Origin: CAVZCK01 sp963798805
GTDB taxonomy: Bacteria; Pseudomonadota; Alphaproteobacteria; Rhizobiales; Rhodomicrobiaceae
DNA: 64,000 nt
Reading direction: 5' to 3'
NCBI GenBank assembly: GCA_963798805.1
Contig: CAWCVC010000011.1
Span: forward strand, 62,001 to 126,000
Positions 1-8,675 of the stretch are shown in pieces; the first letter of the stretch is position 1; the number at the start of each line of letters is the position of its first letter. Position numbers and translations under genes: made by a program. Below the pieces are notes generated by a model. That model was given only the letters and a program-made list of their open reading frames with translations. It was not told the DNA's origin and did no database searches.

Positions 1-456
1 GTCAACGGCGAAAGCGTCGCCGCCGAGATCGAGCCGCGCATGCACCTGGCCGACTTCCTGCGCGACCGTCTCGGCCTCACCGGCACGCATCTCGGCTGCG
101 AGCATGGCGTCTGCGGCGCCTGCACCGTGCGGCTCGACGGCGAGATCGTGCGGAGCTGCCTGGTGCTCGCCGTGCAGGCGAATGGGCGCGCCGTTGACAC
201 CATCGAGGGCCTCTCCGACAGCGGCGAGATCGCCGACCTGCAGGCGGCCTTCCGCGACCGCAATGCCCTGCAATGCGGCTACTGTACACCAGCCATGCTG
301 ATCACGGCGCAGGATCTGCTGGCGCGCGAGCCCGCGCCCGACCGCGAGACCATCCGCGAGCATCTGTCCGGCAATTACTGCCGCTGCACCGGCTATCACG
401 CCATCGTCGATGCGGTCGAAGCGACGGCCCGCGCCCGCGCCGGAGGCAATGCATGA
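1..456 (+). CDS. (2Fe-2S)-binding small subunit of a xanthine dehydrogenase/CoxS-family molybdenum hydroxylase (5' partial)
   Basis: The reading frame is open from base 1, so the true start lies upstream of the window; an internal ATG at 40 falls inside the conserved N-terminal fold. The protein carries two [2Fe-2S] clusters that pass electrons from the molybdenum subunit to an FAD subunit. The plant-type ferredoxin cysteines are in GCEHGVCGACTV (about residues 31-42), and the C-terminal four-helix cluster has QCGYCTPAM and NYCRCTGYH. The stop overlaps the start of the next gene by four bases (ATGA), showing translational coupling with the large subunit. The FAD (CoxM-like) subunit is not visible here and may lie upstream. 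The substrate cannot be told from this subunit. Confidence 0.93.
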   Translation, partial: VNGESVAAEIEPRMHLADFLRDRLGLTGTHLGCEHGVCGACTVRLDGEIVRSCLVLAVQANGRAVDTIEGLSDSGEIADLQAAFRDRNALQCGYCTPAMLITAQDLLAREPAPDRETIREHLSGNYCRCTGYHAIVDAVEATARARAGGNA

Positions 457-2846
457 CCGACAGCGACGCGATGCGCTCCGGCCTCACGCCGCAAGACCGG
501 CCGAACTCCTATATCGGCCGCGCCGTGCCGCGCCCTAATCTCGGCCGGCTGCTGCAGGGCCGCGGCCAATATGTCAGCGATATGGTGCTGCCGCGCATGG
601 CGCATGCCGCATTCGTGCGCTCGCCCTATGCCCACGCCCGCATTCGCGGCATCGACAGCGCGGAAGCGTGCGCCATGCCAGGCGTCGTCGCGGTGGTCAC
701 GGGCGCCGAGCTGGCGAAAGTCATCACACCCTGGGTCGGCGTCCTCTCGCATCTCAAAGGCATGAAATCCGCACCGCAGCACGCCATTGCCGTCGACCGC
801 GCCTGCTGGCAGGGCGAGGCGGTCGCCGTCGTCGTCGCGACGAGCCGCGCCGCGGCTGAGGATGCCGCCGAGCGCGTTCTCGTCGACTATGAGGAGCTGG
901 AGCCGGTCACCGATATGCGCACCGCGCTCGACCCGGCGACGCCCGTCATACACCCCGATCTCGGCGACAATCTCACCTTCGAGCGCAAGCTCGACGCCGG
1001 GGCCGTCGATGCCGCCTTCGCCGACGCCGACAAGATTGTCGAAGCCGTATTCGTCTTCGGCCGCCACACCGGCGTGACGCTTGAGCCGCGCGCCATCCTC
1101 GCCGACTGGAACCCTGGCGAAGAGCGCCTGACCGTCTATCAGGGCACCCAGGCGCCGCATATGATGCAGAACATTTTCGCCAAGCATCTGGGGCTTGAGG
1201 AAGCGCAGGTGCGGGTGATCTGCAAGGACGTTGGCGGATCGTTCGGCATCAAGGTGCATGTCTATGCCGATGAGATGGCAACCGCCGCGCTGTCGAAGCT
1301 GCTGCGCCGGCCGGTGAAATACGTCGCCGACCGGCTGGAGAGCTTCAACACTGATATCCACGCCCGCGATCATCGCTGCAAGGGGCGCGCGGCGGTGAAG
1401 GCCGATGGCACCCTCACCGCCTTCGAGATCGACGATCTGACCGGCATCGGCCCCTATTCGGTCTATCCGCGCACCAGCGCCATCGAGGCCAATCAGGTGG
1501 TGAACCTAGGCGGCGGGCCGTACAAGACGCCGAACTACCGCGCCCGCGCGCGCGTCGTCTTCCAGAACAAGAATGTGATGTGCCAGTACCGCGCCGTCGG
1601 CCATCCGATCGCCTGCTCCGTGACCGAGGGGCTCGTCGATCTCGCCGCGCGCGCCATCGGCATGGATCCGGCGGAGATCCGGCGGCGCAATCTGTTCGCC
1701 GACGACGCCTATCCCTGCGCCTCGCCTGCGGGCCTGCGCTTCGAGGCCCTGTCGCATCACGCCTCGCTTGATAAGCTCCTGGCCATGATGGACTATCCGG
1801 GGCTGCGCGCCGAACAGGCGTCGTTACGCGCCGGGGGCATCTATCGCGGCATCGGCCTCGCCAGCTTCATCGAGGTCACCAATCCGAGCCCGGCCTTTTA
1901 CGGCGTCGGCGGTGCGCGGATCTCCTCGCAGGACGGCGTTGCGGTGCGCATGGATGCGACTGGGGCGATCATCTGCCAGACCAGCATTACCGAACAGGGC
2001 CAGGGCTCCGAGGCGATCACCGCGCAGGTCGTGGCGACGGCGCTCGGCGTGCCGATGAGCCGCGTCCGGGTGACGCTCGGTGACACCGACAACACACCCT
2101 ATGGCGGCGGAACCTGGGCCTCCCGCGGAGCCGGCATTGGGGGGGAGGCGGCGTGGCAGGCCGGCAGGCTCCTGCGCAGCAATATCCTGACCGCCGCCGC
2201 CACCATCCTTCAGGCGACGCCCGAAGCGCTCGACATTGTCGACGGCGCGGTCGTCGACGCGGCCACGGCCCAGGAGCGCATGCCGCTCGCCGAGCTTGCC
2301 CGCCTCGTCTATTTCCGTCCCGACACGCTGCCGCCCGGCTTTCAGCCCGAGATGATGGCCGTACGCCATTTCGTGCCGCGCGAATATCCCTTCGCCTTTA
2401 CCAATGGCATTCAGGGCTCCTGGCTCGAGGTCGATATCGAAACCGGCTTCATCAAGCTGCTGAAACATTGGGCGGTTGAGGATTGCGGCACCATCATCAA
2501 CCCGCAACTCGTCGACGAGCAGATCCGCGGTGGCATTGTCCAGGGCCTCGGCGCAGCGCTCTTTGAGCATTGCCTCTATGACGAGCGCGGACAGCTCATC
2601 AATGCGACCATGGCCGATTATCTGGTGCCGATGGCTGCAGAAATGCCCGATATCGAGGTCGGCCACATCGTTTCGCCCACGAGGGACGGCGAACTGGGCG
2701 CCAAGGGCGCTGGCGAGGCCGGGACCGCAGGCGCGGCGGCCTCGGTCTCCAATGCCGTCAATGATGCGCTAACCCCGTTTGCTGTACAGATTACGGAAAT
2801 TCCGCTAACGCCGGAACTCGTTCTTTCGGCACTCGGGCGCGTCTAG
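453..2846 (+). CDS. Molybdopterin-binding large subunit of a xanthine dehydrogenase/CoxL-family hydroxylase
   Basis: 797-residue catalytic subunit that should hold the molybdopterin-cytosine-dinucleotide Mo cofactor. The N-terminal Ald_Xan_dh_C-type hammerhead domain (YIGRAVPRPN onward) is followed by the Mo-binding domain with GGSFGIKVH and, near the C terminus, GAKGAGEAGTAG carrying the usual catalytic glutamate. The active-site loop reads QYRAVGHP, not the AYRCSFR loop of true aerobic CO dehydrogenase, so this is a form II-like enzyme and CO oxidation is not supported. The ATG at 453 overlaps the small-subunit stop. The downstream importer suggests uptake and oxidation of a small organic or heterocyclic compound, but the substrate is unknown. 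Confidence 0.92.
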   Translation: MTDSDAMRSGLTPQDRPNSYIGRAVPRPNLGRLLQGRGQYVSDMVLPRMAHAAFVRSPYAHARIRGIDSAEACAMPGVVAVVTGAELAKVITPWVGVLSHLKGMKSAPQHAIAVDRACWQGEAVAVVVATSRAAAEDAAERVLVDYEELEPVTDMRTALDPATPVIHPDLGDNLTFERKLDAGAVDAAFADADKIVEAVFVFGRHTGVTLEPRAILADWNPGEERLTVYQGTQAPHMMQNIFAKHLGLEEAQVRVICKDVGGSFGIKVHVYADEMATAALSKLLRRPVKYVADRLESFNTDIHARDHRCKGRAAVKADGTLTAFEIDDLTGIGPYSVYPRTSAIEANQVVNLGGGPYKTPNYRARARVVFQNKNVMCQYRAVGHPIACSVTEGLVDLAARAIGMDPAEIRRRNLFADDAYPCASPAGLRFEALSHHASLDKLLAMMDYPGLRAEQASLRAGGIYRGIGLASFIEVTNPSPAFYGVGGARISSQDGVAVRMDATGAIICQTSITEQGQGSEAITAQVVATALGVPMSRVRVTLGDTDNTPYGGGTWASRGAGIGGEAAWQAGRLLRSNILTAAATILQATPEALDIVDGAVVDAATAQERMPLAELARLVYFRPDTLPPGFQPEMMAVRHFVPREYPFAFTNGIQGSWLEVDIETGFIKLLKHWAVEDCGTIINPQLVDEQIRGGIVQGLGAALFEHCLYDERGQLINATMADYLVPMAAEMPDIEVGHIVSPTRDGELGAKGAGEAGTAGAAASVSNAVNDALTPFAVQITEIPLTPELVLSALGRV

Positions 2847-2902
2847 ATCCTCGCCGATCGGACCGGCGAGCGCGCGACCAGCAGAATGAAGGGAGGAAAT
2901 TC

Positions 2903-4149
2903 ATGTCTCGTAAACCCAATCAGGCGGGCATTACCCGCCGTACCTTGATCGGCGCGGCAGGCGCCGGGGCCTTGCTTGCCGCATCGCCGTTCAGGATCAA
3001 CATCGCGCGCGCGGCGCCGAGCCGAACATCAAGATCGGCTTCCCCATGCCGCTGACCGGCCCCTACGGCACCGAGGCGCAGGACCAGGTGAACTGCGCCC
3101 AGCTTGCGGTGGCCGAATTCAACGCTGCGGGCGGCCTCAACGGCCGCAAGGCGGAGCTGGTGGTGCGCGACGATAAGCTCAATCCCGGCGAAGGCGCAAC
3201 GCGCGCTCTCGAACTCGTCGGGCAGGAGAAGGTCAATTTCGTCGTCGGCAGCCTCTCGGCCTCCGTCCAGCTTGCCGTCAACAATGTCACCAAGCACCGC
3301 GGCGTGATCTACAACTCGATCAGCCGGTCCGACGCCATCAACGAGGCCAAGGATTTCAGCAAATACACCTTCCACGAGGCGCTCAATCCGCATCTGACTG
3401 CCGGCGCGGTCGGCCGCTATGGGTTCCCGAAATTCGGCAAGAAGGTCGCCTTCCTGACGGCCGACTATGCCTATGGCTATGAAATGGTGCGCGGCTTCCA
3501 GCGTGCGGGCAAAGCCTTCGGCATCGAGGTGCTCGGCGAAATCCGCCATCCGCTCGGCACGACCGACTATTCGACGCTGCTGCCGCGTCTGCAAGCGATG
3601 AAGCCGGACGTTCTCGTCATAACCAATTTCGGCCGCGATCAGCAGATCTTGCTCAAGCAGGCGACGGATTTCGGGCTGAAGAAGTCGATCCAGATCGTGG
3701 TGCCGATCCTGCTCTTCACCGGCCGTCTGGCGGCGGGCGCACAGGCCTTCGACGGCGTGATCGGCGGCACGTCCTATTATTGGGGCATCGAGGACAAGGT
3801 CCCATCCGCCAAGGCCCTCAACGCGGCCTGTGGCAAGATGCATCCGGGCATGCTGCCCTCCGACTACGGAGCGATGGGCTATTCGGGCGTCAAGACGCTG
3901 CTCGAGGCTTCGAAGACGGCCGGCAGCACCGATGCCGACAAGGTGTCGCGGCCATGGAAGCCCAAATACGACTACTACAAGGGCCCGCAATATTACCGCA
4001 AATGCGACCACCAGTCGGTACAATCGGTGTTCATCATCAAGTCGAAGGCGGCGGGCAAGAACCCGAATGACGTGTTCGATGTTATCGCCACCGATGAACC
4101 GAACGAAGCCAATCTGCGCACTTGCGAGGAACTGGGCCATAAGGCTTGA
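2903..4149 (+). pseudogene. ABC transporter substrate-binding protein (branched-chain amino acid/amide type), frameshifted after the signal peptide
   Basis: An ATG at 2903 with a strong GGGAGG ribosome site begins a twin-arginine-like signal peptide (TRRTLIGAAG, then a hydrophobic stretch). That frame ends at a TGA soon after ARAAP. The mature protein continues in another frame, with EPNIKIGFPMPLTGPYG and a typical Peripla_BP_6 fold to the stop at 4149. Restoring one G in the GGCGCC run at about 3011-3018 would join the two frames as ARAA-EPNIKIG. As written, the exported protein cannot be made, since translation from the internal ATG at 3046 would lack a signal. It sits between the hydroxylase genes and livH. 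Real mutation and sequencing error are both possible. Confidence 0.82.
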
Positions 4150-4214
4150 TCGTCATGTGAGGCCTTGCGTCGGATGTCACTTGAGAGCGGATCGTTCTCA
4201 GCATCAGAAGTGAC

Positions 4215-4332
4215 CTCGGTCGTCGCCCCGGCCTTGAGCCGGGGTCTATTGGCCTCATACCACGGTATGAATTTGCGGTGGCGTCCATGAACCCCGGATA
4301 ACGCCTGCGGCGTTTCCGGGGCGACGACCGAG
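4215..4332. repeat. Palindromic intergenic element with 17-bp perfect inverted ends
   Basis: The arms CTCGGTCGTCGCCCCGG (4215-4231) and its exact reverse complement (4316-4332) enclose about 84 bases, including CCGGGG/CCCCGG sub-stems. It lies between the frameshifted binding protein and livH. A degenerate relative with similar GTCGTCCCGG/CCGGGGCGAC ends is at 6923-7027. It looks like a dispersed REP/RUP-type palindrome common in rhizobial intergenic DNA, and it may also act as an mRNA hairpin within the operon. Confidence 0.7.
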
Positions 4333-4382
4333 AGTGCAGAAGCGCTTGGGAAGGCACCGTGGACCGGGGCGGGGAGAGTTTC

Positions 4383-5264
4383 ATGGAGGGGCTGACCCTC
4401 GATCTGATCGGACTGCAACTGTTCACCGGGCTGGCGCTCGGCGCCGTCTATGTGCTCCTCGCCATCGGCCTGTCACTGATCTTCTGCAGGCTGACGGTCG
4501 TCAACTTCGCCCATGGCGCCTTCTACATGCTGGGCGCCTATGTCGGGCTCTACCTCATCTCGATCGGCGCGAATTTCTGGGTCGCGCTGATCCTGGTGCC
4601 GCTCATCATCGGCGTGATCGGCCTCGGCGTCGAACGCGCGCTGATCCGCTCGCTTTACGGGCGCGGCATCGACTATCCGCTGCTGCTGACCTTCGGCCTC
4701 AGCTATGTCGTCGTCGAGCTGGTGCGCATCGCCTTCGGCAAGACCGGCTATCCCTTCGACACGCCCGAGCTGCTTCAGGGCCCAGTCGATATCGGCGTCG
4801 GCTATTTCCCGCTCTACCGCCTCTTCATTATTGGAGCGACAGCCGTCATCCTCTTCGCCCTCTGGCTGCTGCTCGAGCGCACCAGCTTCGGCCTGATCAT
4901 CCGGGCCGGCGCGCGCGACCCGGAGATCGTCCGCGTGCTCGGGGTCAATATGTCGAAGGTCTGGCTGATCGTCTTCGGCATCGGGGCGATTGCGGGCCTT
5001 GCCGGCGTGCTCGCCGCGCCCTTGCAGGGCGTCATCCCGGAAATGGGCGGGCCGGTGCTGGCGGAGGCTTTCGTCGTTACCGTCGTCGGCGGCATGGGAT
5101 CGCTGCTCGGCGCCGTGCTCGCCGGATTGCTGGTGGGGGTCGTGGTCAGCATCTCCTCGCTGTTCGCGCCGGAAATGGCCAAGGTCTCGATATTCGCGCT
5201 GATGGCAATCGTGCTGCTGATCCGACCGCAGGGCTTTTTCAGCCGCGCCGATCTGATGAGCTGA
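4383..5264 (+). CDS. livH: Branched-chain amino acid-type ABC transporter permease LivH
   Basis: 293-residue inner-membrane permease of the LivH/UrtB family, with a run of hydrophobic segments from QLFTGLALGAVYVLLAIGLS through the C terminus and the family signature NFAHGAFYMLGAYVGL near residue 40. I chose the ATG at 4383 because GGGGAGAG lies 7-8 bases upstream; an in-frame GTG at 4359 is possible. It is followed after 10 bases by livM. It should pair with LivM to make the transmembrane channel of the importer encoded at 2.9-7.8 kb. The ligand is not known, since this family imports amino acids, amides, urea and aromatic acids. Confidence 0.92.
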   Translation: MEGLTLDLIGLQLFTGLALGAVYVLLAIGLSLIFCRLTVVNFAHGAFYMLGAYVGLYLISIGANFWVALILVPLIIGVIGLGVERALIRSLYGRGIDYPLLLTFGLSYVVVELVRIAFGKTGYPFDTPELLQGPVDIGVGYFPLYRLFIIGATAVILFALWLLLERTSFGLIIRAGARDPEIVRVLGVNMSKVWLIVFGIGAIAGLAGVLAAPLQGVIPEMGGPVLAEAFVVTVVGGMGSLLGAVLAGLLVGVVVSISSLFAPEMAKVSIFALMAIVLLIRPQGFFSRADLMS

Positions 5265-5274
5265 GGACGCCCCG

Positions 5275-6339
5275 GTGACGAATGACGCTTCACCGGCCAG
5301 CATGGCGGAGATACGCGCCGCGCGCCCCAACTGGCGCGCGCTGGCGGAGCGCTACCGCGTGCTGCTCGTCTTCGTCTTCATCCTCGTCTTTCCGCTGATG
5401 ATGCCGCACAAATCGCTGGCGGTGAACATCCTGATCTACGGGCTCTACGCGCTCGGCTTCAATCTGCTGTTCGGCTATCTCGGCCTGCTCTCCTTCGGCC
5501 ATGCCGCACTGCTCGGCGCCGGCGCCTATCTCTGCGGCATCGCCATCGTCCATTTCGGCGCGCCCTGGTACGCGGCGATCGTCATCGGCATCCTCGGCGG
5601 CGTGGTGGTCGCCGCCGTCATCGGCGGGCTGGCGACGCGGACGCGCGGCATCTACTTCGCCATGGTGACGCTCGCCCTCGCGCAATGCGTCTACTATCTC
5701 TTTTATCAGGCGGTCGACTGGACCGGCGGCGAGAGCGGACTGCGCGGCATCAATGTGCGCGAGATCAGCGTCGCCGGCCTCAAGCTCGACTTCATCGACC
5801 CGGTGACGCGCTATTATGTGGTTGCCGCCTTCGTCATCCTGGCGCTCATCGTGCTGTCGCGCATTCTGGCCTCGCCCTTCGGTGCGGTGATCGAAGCCGT
5901 CCGCGAGAACGAGGCGCGCGCCAGGGCCTCTGGCTACAACGTCACCCATGTCCGGCTGATCACCTTCATCCTGTCGGGCGCCTTCTGCGGGCTCGCGGGT
6001 GCGCTCTACGCGCTGCATCTCTCGACCGTCCCGATCGAGATCATGCATTACGAAACCTCTGGCCTTGCCGTGATGATGTGCCTGCTCGGCGGCATGGGCA
6101 CCTTCTTCGGTCCCTTCGTCGGCGCGGCGGTCTTCCTGCTCCTGGAAAATCTCGTCTCGCTCTGGACCGTGCACTGGCAGCTCATCGTCGGCACCATCTT
6201 CATCGTCTGCGTGCTGTTCTTCCCGCGCGGCATATGGGGCACGCTGACGCGCCGTGGGCGGCCATCGATTCCGTCGGCAAGAGCTTCGGCAAATTCGTCG
6301 CCCTCAAGGACATCACCGCCGAGTTCCGGCGCGGCGTGA
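5275..6339 (+). CDS. livM: Branched-chain amino acid-type ABC transporter permease LivM
   Basis: 354-residue permease starting at GTG 5275, ten bases after livH. Family landmarks are LIYGLYALGFNLLFGYLGLLSFGHAALLGAG (split over residues about 53-80) and a conserved cytoplasmic EAVRENEARA loop that contacts the ATPases. Homologues normally end soon after FPRGIWGTLTRR. Here the frame runs about 30 residues further through serine/proline-rich sequence and overlaps the first part of livG, so the livM-livG junction has probably also been altered. The core membrane domain is intact. Confidence 0.88.
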   Translation: MTNDASPASMAEIRAARPNWRALAERYRVLLVFVFILVFPLMMPHKSLAVNILIYGLYALGFNLLFGYLGLLSFGHAALLGAGAYLCGIAIVHFGAPWYAAIVIGILGGVVVAAVIGGLATRTRGIYFAMVTLALAQCVYYLFYQAVDWTGGESGLRGINVREISVAGLKLDFIDPVTRYYVVAAFVILALIVLSRILASPFGAVIEAVRENEARARASGYNVTHVRLITFILSGAFCGLAGALYALHLSTVPIEIMHYETSGLAVMMCLLGGMGTFFGPFVGAAVFLLLENLVSLWTVHWQLIVGTIFIVCVLFFPRGIWGTLTRRGRPSIPSARASANSSPSRTSPPSSGAA

Positions 6340-6846
6340 TCACCTCGATCATCGGGCCGAACGGGGCCGGCAAGAGCACCTATTTCAACCTGATCCCGGG
6401 TGCCTTCCCGCCGAGTTCGGGCCGCATCACTTTCGAGGACCGCGACGTCACCGGCCTGCCGCAGCACCGTTTCGCGCATATGGGCGTCGCCAAGAGCTTC
6501 CAGATCACCAACCTTTTCCCGCAGCTCTCGGCGCATAGAATGTCCGCGTCGCGGCGCAGGCCCTGGTTGCGCGCTACGACATCTGGAGCCCGCGCGCTTG
6601 CTGCTGCTCGACGAGCCGACCGCGGGCATGAGCCCGGAAGAGACGCGCGTGATGATGGAGCTGATCGTCAAGCTGGCCGGGGAGCGTACCGTCATCCTGG
6701 TCGAGCACAAGATGAAGCCGGTCATGGGCATCAGCGACCAGCTGCTCGTCCTGCATCACGGCGAATTGCTGGCGGAAGGTACGCCCGACGAGATCCGCCG
6801 CAACGAGACGGTGAAGCGGGTCTATCTCGGGCAGCGGGAGCATTAG
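6234..6846 (+). pseudogene. livG: livG ATPase remnant: one-base frameshift plus internal deletion removing the ABC signature
   Basis: The first frame has a normal nucleotide-binding start: FVALKDITAEF, Walker A GPNGAGKST, then SFQITNLFPQLSAH. At about 6535 a base is missing, so the expected ENVRVAAQALVARYDIW appears only in the next frame. Directly after YDI the sequence jumps to LEPARLLLLDEPTAGMSPEE (Walker B, third frame) and continues normally to GQREH and the stop. In family members roughly 50 residues lie between YDIW and LEPRLLLLDEP, including the LSHGEQ signature; here they are absent. The ATPase therefore cannot work. The true start is uncertain: ATG 6234 lies inside livM. Confidence 0.85.
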
Positions 6847-6922
6847 AGCATGATGATCTCATCCGCGAAGGTTTGCGGGACCGGCTTGAGCTCTCCGAGG
6901 AACAGGGCTACCGGACAAAGTT

Positions 6923-7027
6923 GTCGTCCCGGAAGGCCGCGGGCCGAGGCGGGACCCAGTCCAACTATCTTTGGGCTCCCTACCATGCGGTAAGGCCGAT
7001 AGGCCCCGCTCAAGGCCGGGGCGACGC
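6923..7027. repeat. Degenerate palindromic intergenic element related to the 4215-4332 repeat
   Basis: The space between livG and livF holds GTCGTCCCGG near 6924 and the nearly complementary CCGGGGCGAC near 7015-7024, with internal GGCCGCGGGCC and GGCCCCGCTCAAGGCC pieces. Sequence and arrangement resemble the element at 4215-4332, with more mismatches. It pushes livF about 210 bases away from livG, which is unusual for a liv operon. Confidence 0.5.
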
Positions 7028-7057
7028 CTCAATCGAACCCACCAATGGCGGTCTGAC

Positions 7058-7762
7058 ATGCTGCGCGTCGATGGACTGAACGCCTGGTACGGGCCCAGCC
7101 ATGTGCTCCAGGATTTGAGCCTGGAGGTGAACCGTGGCGAGATCGTCTGCCTGATCGGCCGCAATGGCGCTGGCAAGACGACGACGCTCAAATCGATCAT
7201 CGGCCTCATCCAGAAGACGCGCGGTAACGTCGGCTTTGAAGACCGCGAACTGCTCGGCACGCCGGTCTACACCCGTTTCGGCCTCGGCCTCGGCTACGTG
7301 CCGGAGGAGCGGCACATCGTGCAAGGCCTCAGCGTGCGCGAAAATCTGCGCCTCGGCCTGGTCGCCTCGCCGGAGAAAAGCCGGGAGGCCGAACTGATCG
7401 AGAAAATAGCCGCCATTTTCCCGCGCCTTGCCGAGCGGCTCGATCAGACGGCAGTCACCATGTCTGGCGGCGAGCAGCAGATGCTGGCGATTGCGCGGGC
7501 GATGATCTCCGAGCCGAAGCTGATCATGCTGGATGAGCCATCGGAGGGCATCATGCCAGTCCTGGTCGATGAGATGTTCGAGCTGTTTCGCTCGCTGAAG
7601 AATTCCGGCACCACCATCCTGCTGGTCGAGCAGAATGTCGAGTTGGCGCTCGGCCTCGCCGACCGGGTCTATGTGATCGACCACGGCACGGCAGTGCATT
7701 CGGGCGCCGCCCGCGACCTGCTCGCCGATCCAGAGATCCAGGAGCGCTATTGCGCGGTTTGA
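7058..7762 (+). CDS. livF: Branched-chain amino acid-type ABC transporter ATPase LivF
   Basis: 234-residue cytoplasmic ATPase with all motifs intact: Walker A GRNGAGKTT (residues about 36-44), Q-loop region with YVPEERHIV, signature MSGGEQQM, Walker B LIMLDEPSEG and H-loop-region LLVEQNVELAL. It matches the LivF family in length. The start ATG 7058 gives the usual MLRVDGLNAWYG opening, although only a weak ribosome site precedes it. Its partner LivG is broken, so unless LivF works as a homodimer the importer is probably inactive. Confidence 0.92.
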   Translation: MLRVDGLNAWYGPSHVLQDLSLEVNRGEIVCLIGRNGAGKTTTLKSIIGLIQKTRGNVGFEDRELLGTPVYTRFGLGLGYVPEERHIVQGLSVRENLRLGLVASPEKSREAELIEKIAAIFPRLAERLDQTAVTMSGGEQQMLAIARAMISEPKLIMLDEPSEGIMPVLVDEMFELFRSLKNSGTTILLVEQNVELALGLADRVYVIDHGTAVHSGAARDLLADPEIQERYCAV

Positions 7763-7801
7763 GCAGCGGCGAATCGCATCCGGCGTCGCGCCTGCCCGGT
7801 C

Positions 7802-8197
7802 CTATTCAGGCCGCCAGGACTCGTAATCCGGCGCGGCGGCGCGGCGGCGACCGGGATTAAGAATGCTGCCCGCCGGGCGATAGGCTTCCGGCGTCCCGGT
7901 GCGGTTCTCGATATGCGGCTTCTGCCAGGGCTTGGGCTGGTAGCCGGAACTCGGCGGCTCGTCGAAGATGTAATGCAGCCAGCCGTGCCATTCCGGCGGC
8001 ACCTTGGAGGCTTCCGCCTCGCCATTATAGATTACCCAGCGCCGCGGCCGGCCGGCCGGCCCCAGCCCGCTCTTGTCTTCGTAATATTTGTTGCCGAAGC
8101 CGTCCTCGCCGATCAGACGGCCGTTCTTCTGCGTGTAGAGGCGCGTCGACAGCGTCGCGCCATGCCACCAGGTGAAGAGATCGCTCAAGAGACCCAT
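7802..8197 (-). CDS. NADH:ubiquinone oxidoreductase accessory subunit, NDUFA12/B17.2 family
   Basis: 131-residue protein with the NDUFA12 pattern: a WWHGATLSTRLYTQ opening, GEDGFGNKYYED, RRWVIYNGEAEASKVPPEWH and GWLHYIFDEPP. In alphaproteobacteria and mitochondria this small protein is a peripheral complex I subunit. I start at the ATG giving MGLLSDLFTWW; an upstream in-frame ATG would add six residues. It is convergent with livF and separated from it by about 40 bases. The proline-rich C terminus fits family members that end in a PGYESWRP-like tail. Confidence 0.9.
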   Translation of the reverse strand: MGLLSDLFTWWHGATLSTRLYTQKNGRLIGEDGFGNKYYEDKSGLGPAGRPRRWVIYNGEAEASKVPPEWHGWLHYIFDEPPSSGYQPKPWQKPHIENRTGTPEAYRPAGSILNPGRRRAAAPDYESWRPE

Positions 8198-8675
8198 GCA
8201 AGCCTGCTTTGCCAAAGTTCCGGCGCGACTATTGCATCAGCGTCGGAGCGCTGTCCAGCCTTGGCGATTCGCGCATCACAACAAGCGGGAATGGAAAGAT
8301 ATGCCTTTATCGCAGGTTACCTGTTGATGTCGGGAGAAGCGGGGCAATGCCACTTCGATGACCAAAACCGAATCTTTTATGGTCACACGTGGGGAGGGAA
8401 AGCAGATAGGCATAAGTGGCAAGACCAGCTCGCGATCAGCCAACATTTGGTATCACGAAGTTCGAAATCGCCCCTAGCTGTTGTGTTTTTGCTCTAGCCA
8501 AGAATTGACCGAATCTGACACGTTCAAAGCTGACCCGGCCACCTCAGTTCAGTATCGTGGCCATTCTCCCATCATCGTTATTGCGTCCCAGGGCACCGGC
8601 CGAAATGCCGGGTCCGCGCGTTTGTTGAGTCTTGCATCCCATAGACCTACGCATCCAGCTTCAGAGGGGACCATC
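8198..8675. other. Intergenic region between the NDUFA12-like gene and nrdJ
   Basis: About 480 bases with lower GC than the flanks. It should hold the promoters of the NDUFA12-like gene (leftward) and nrdJ (rightward). A purine-rich AGAGGGGA ribosome site precedes nrdJ. I looked for a cobalamin riboswitch (B12 box) ahead of the B12-dependent reductase and found none. Open frames here have no recognisable product. Confidence 0.5.

Noticed and set aside
453..2846. True aerobic CO dehydrogenase (form I CoxL)
   Set aside because: The active-site loop is QYRAVGHP, without the AYRCSFR cysteine needed for the Mo-Cu site.
8198..8675. Possible cobalamin riboswitch ahead of B12-dependent nrdJ
   Set aside because: No B12-box-like sequence or matching long-range pairing could be found by eye.
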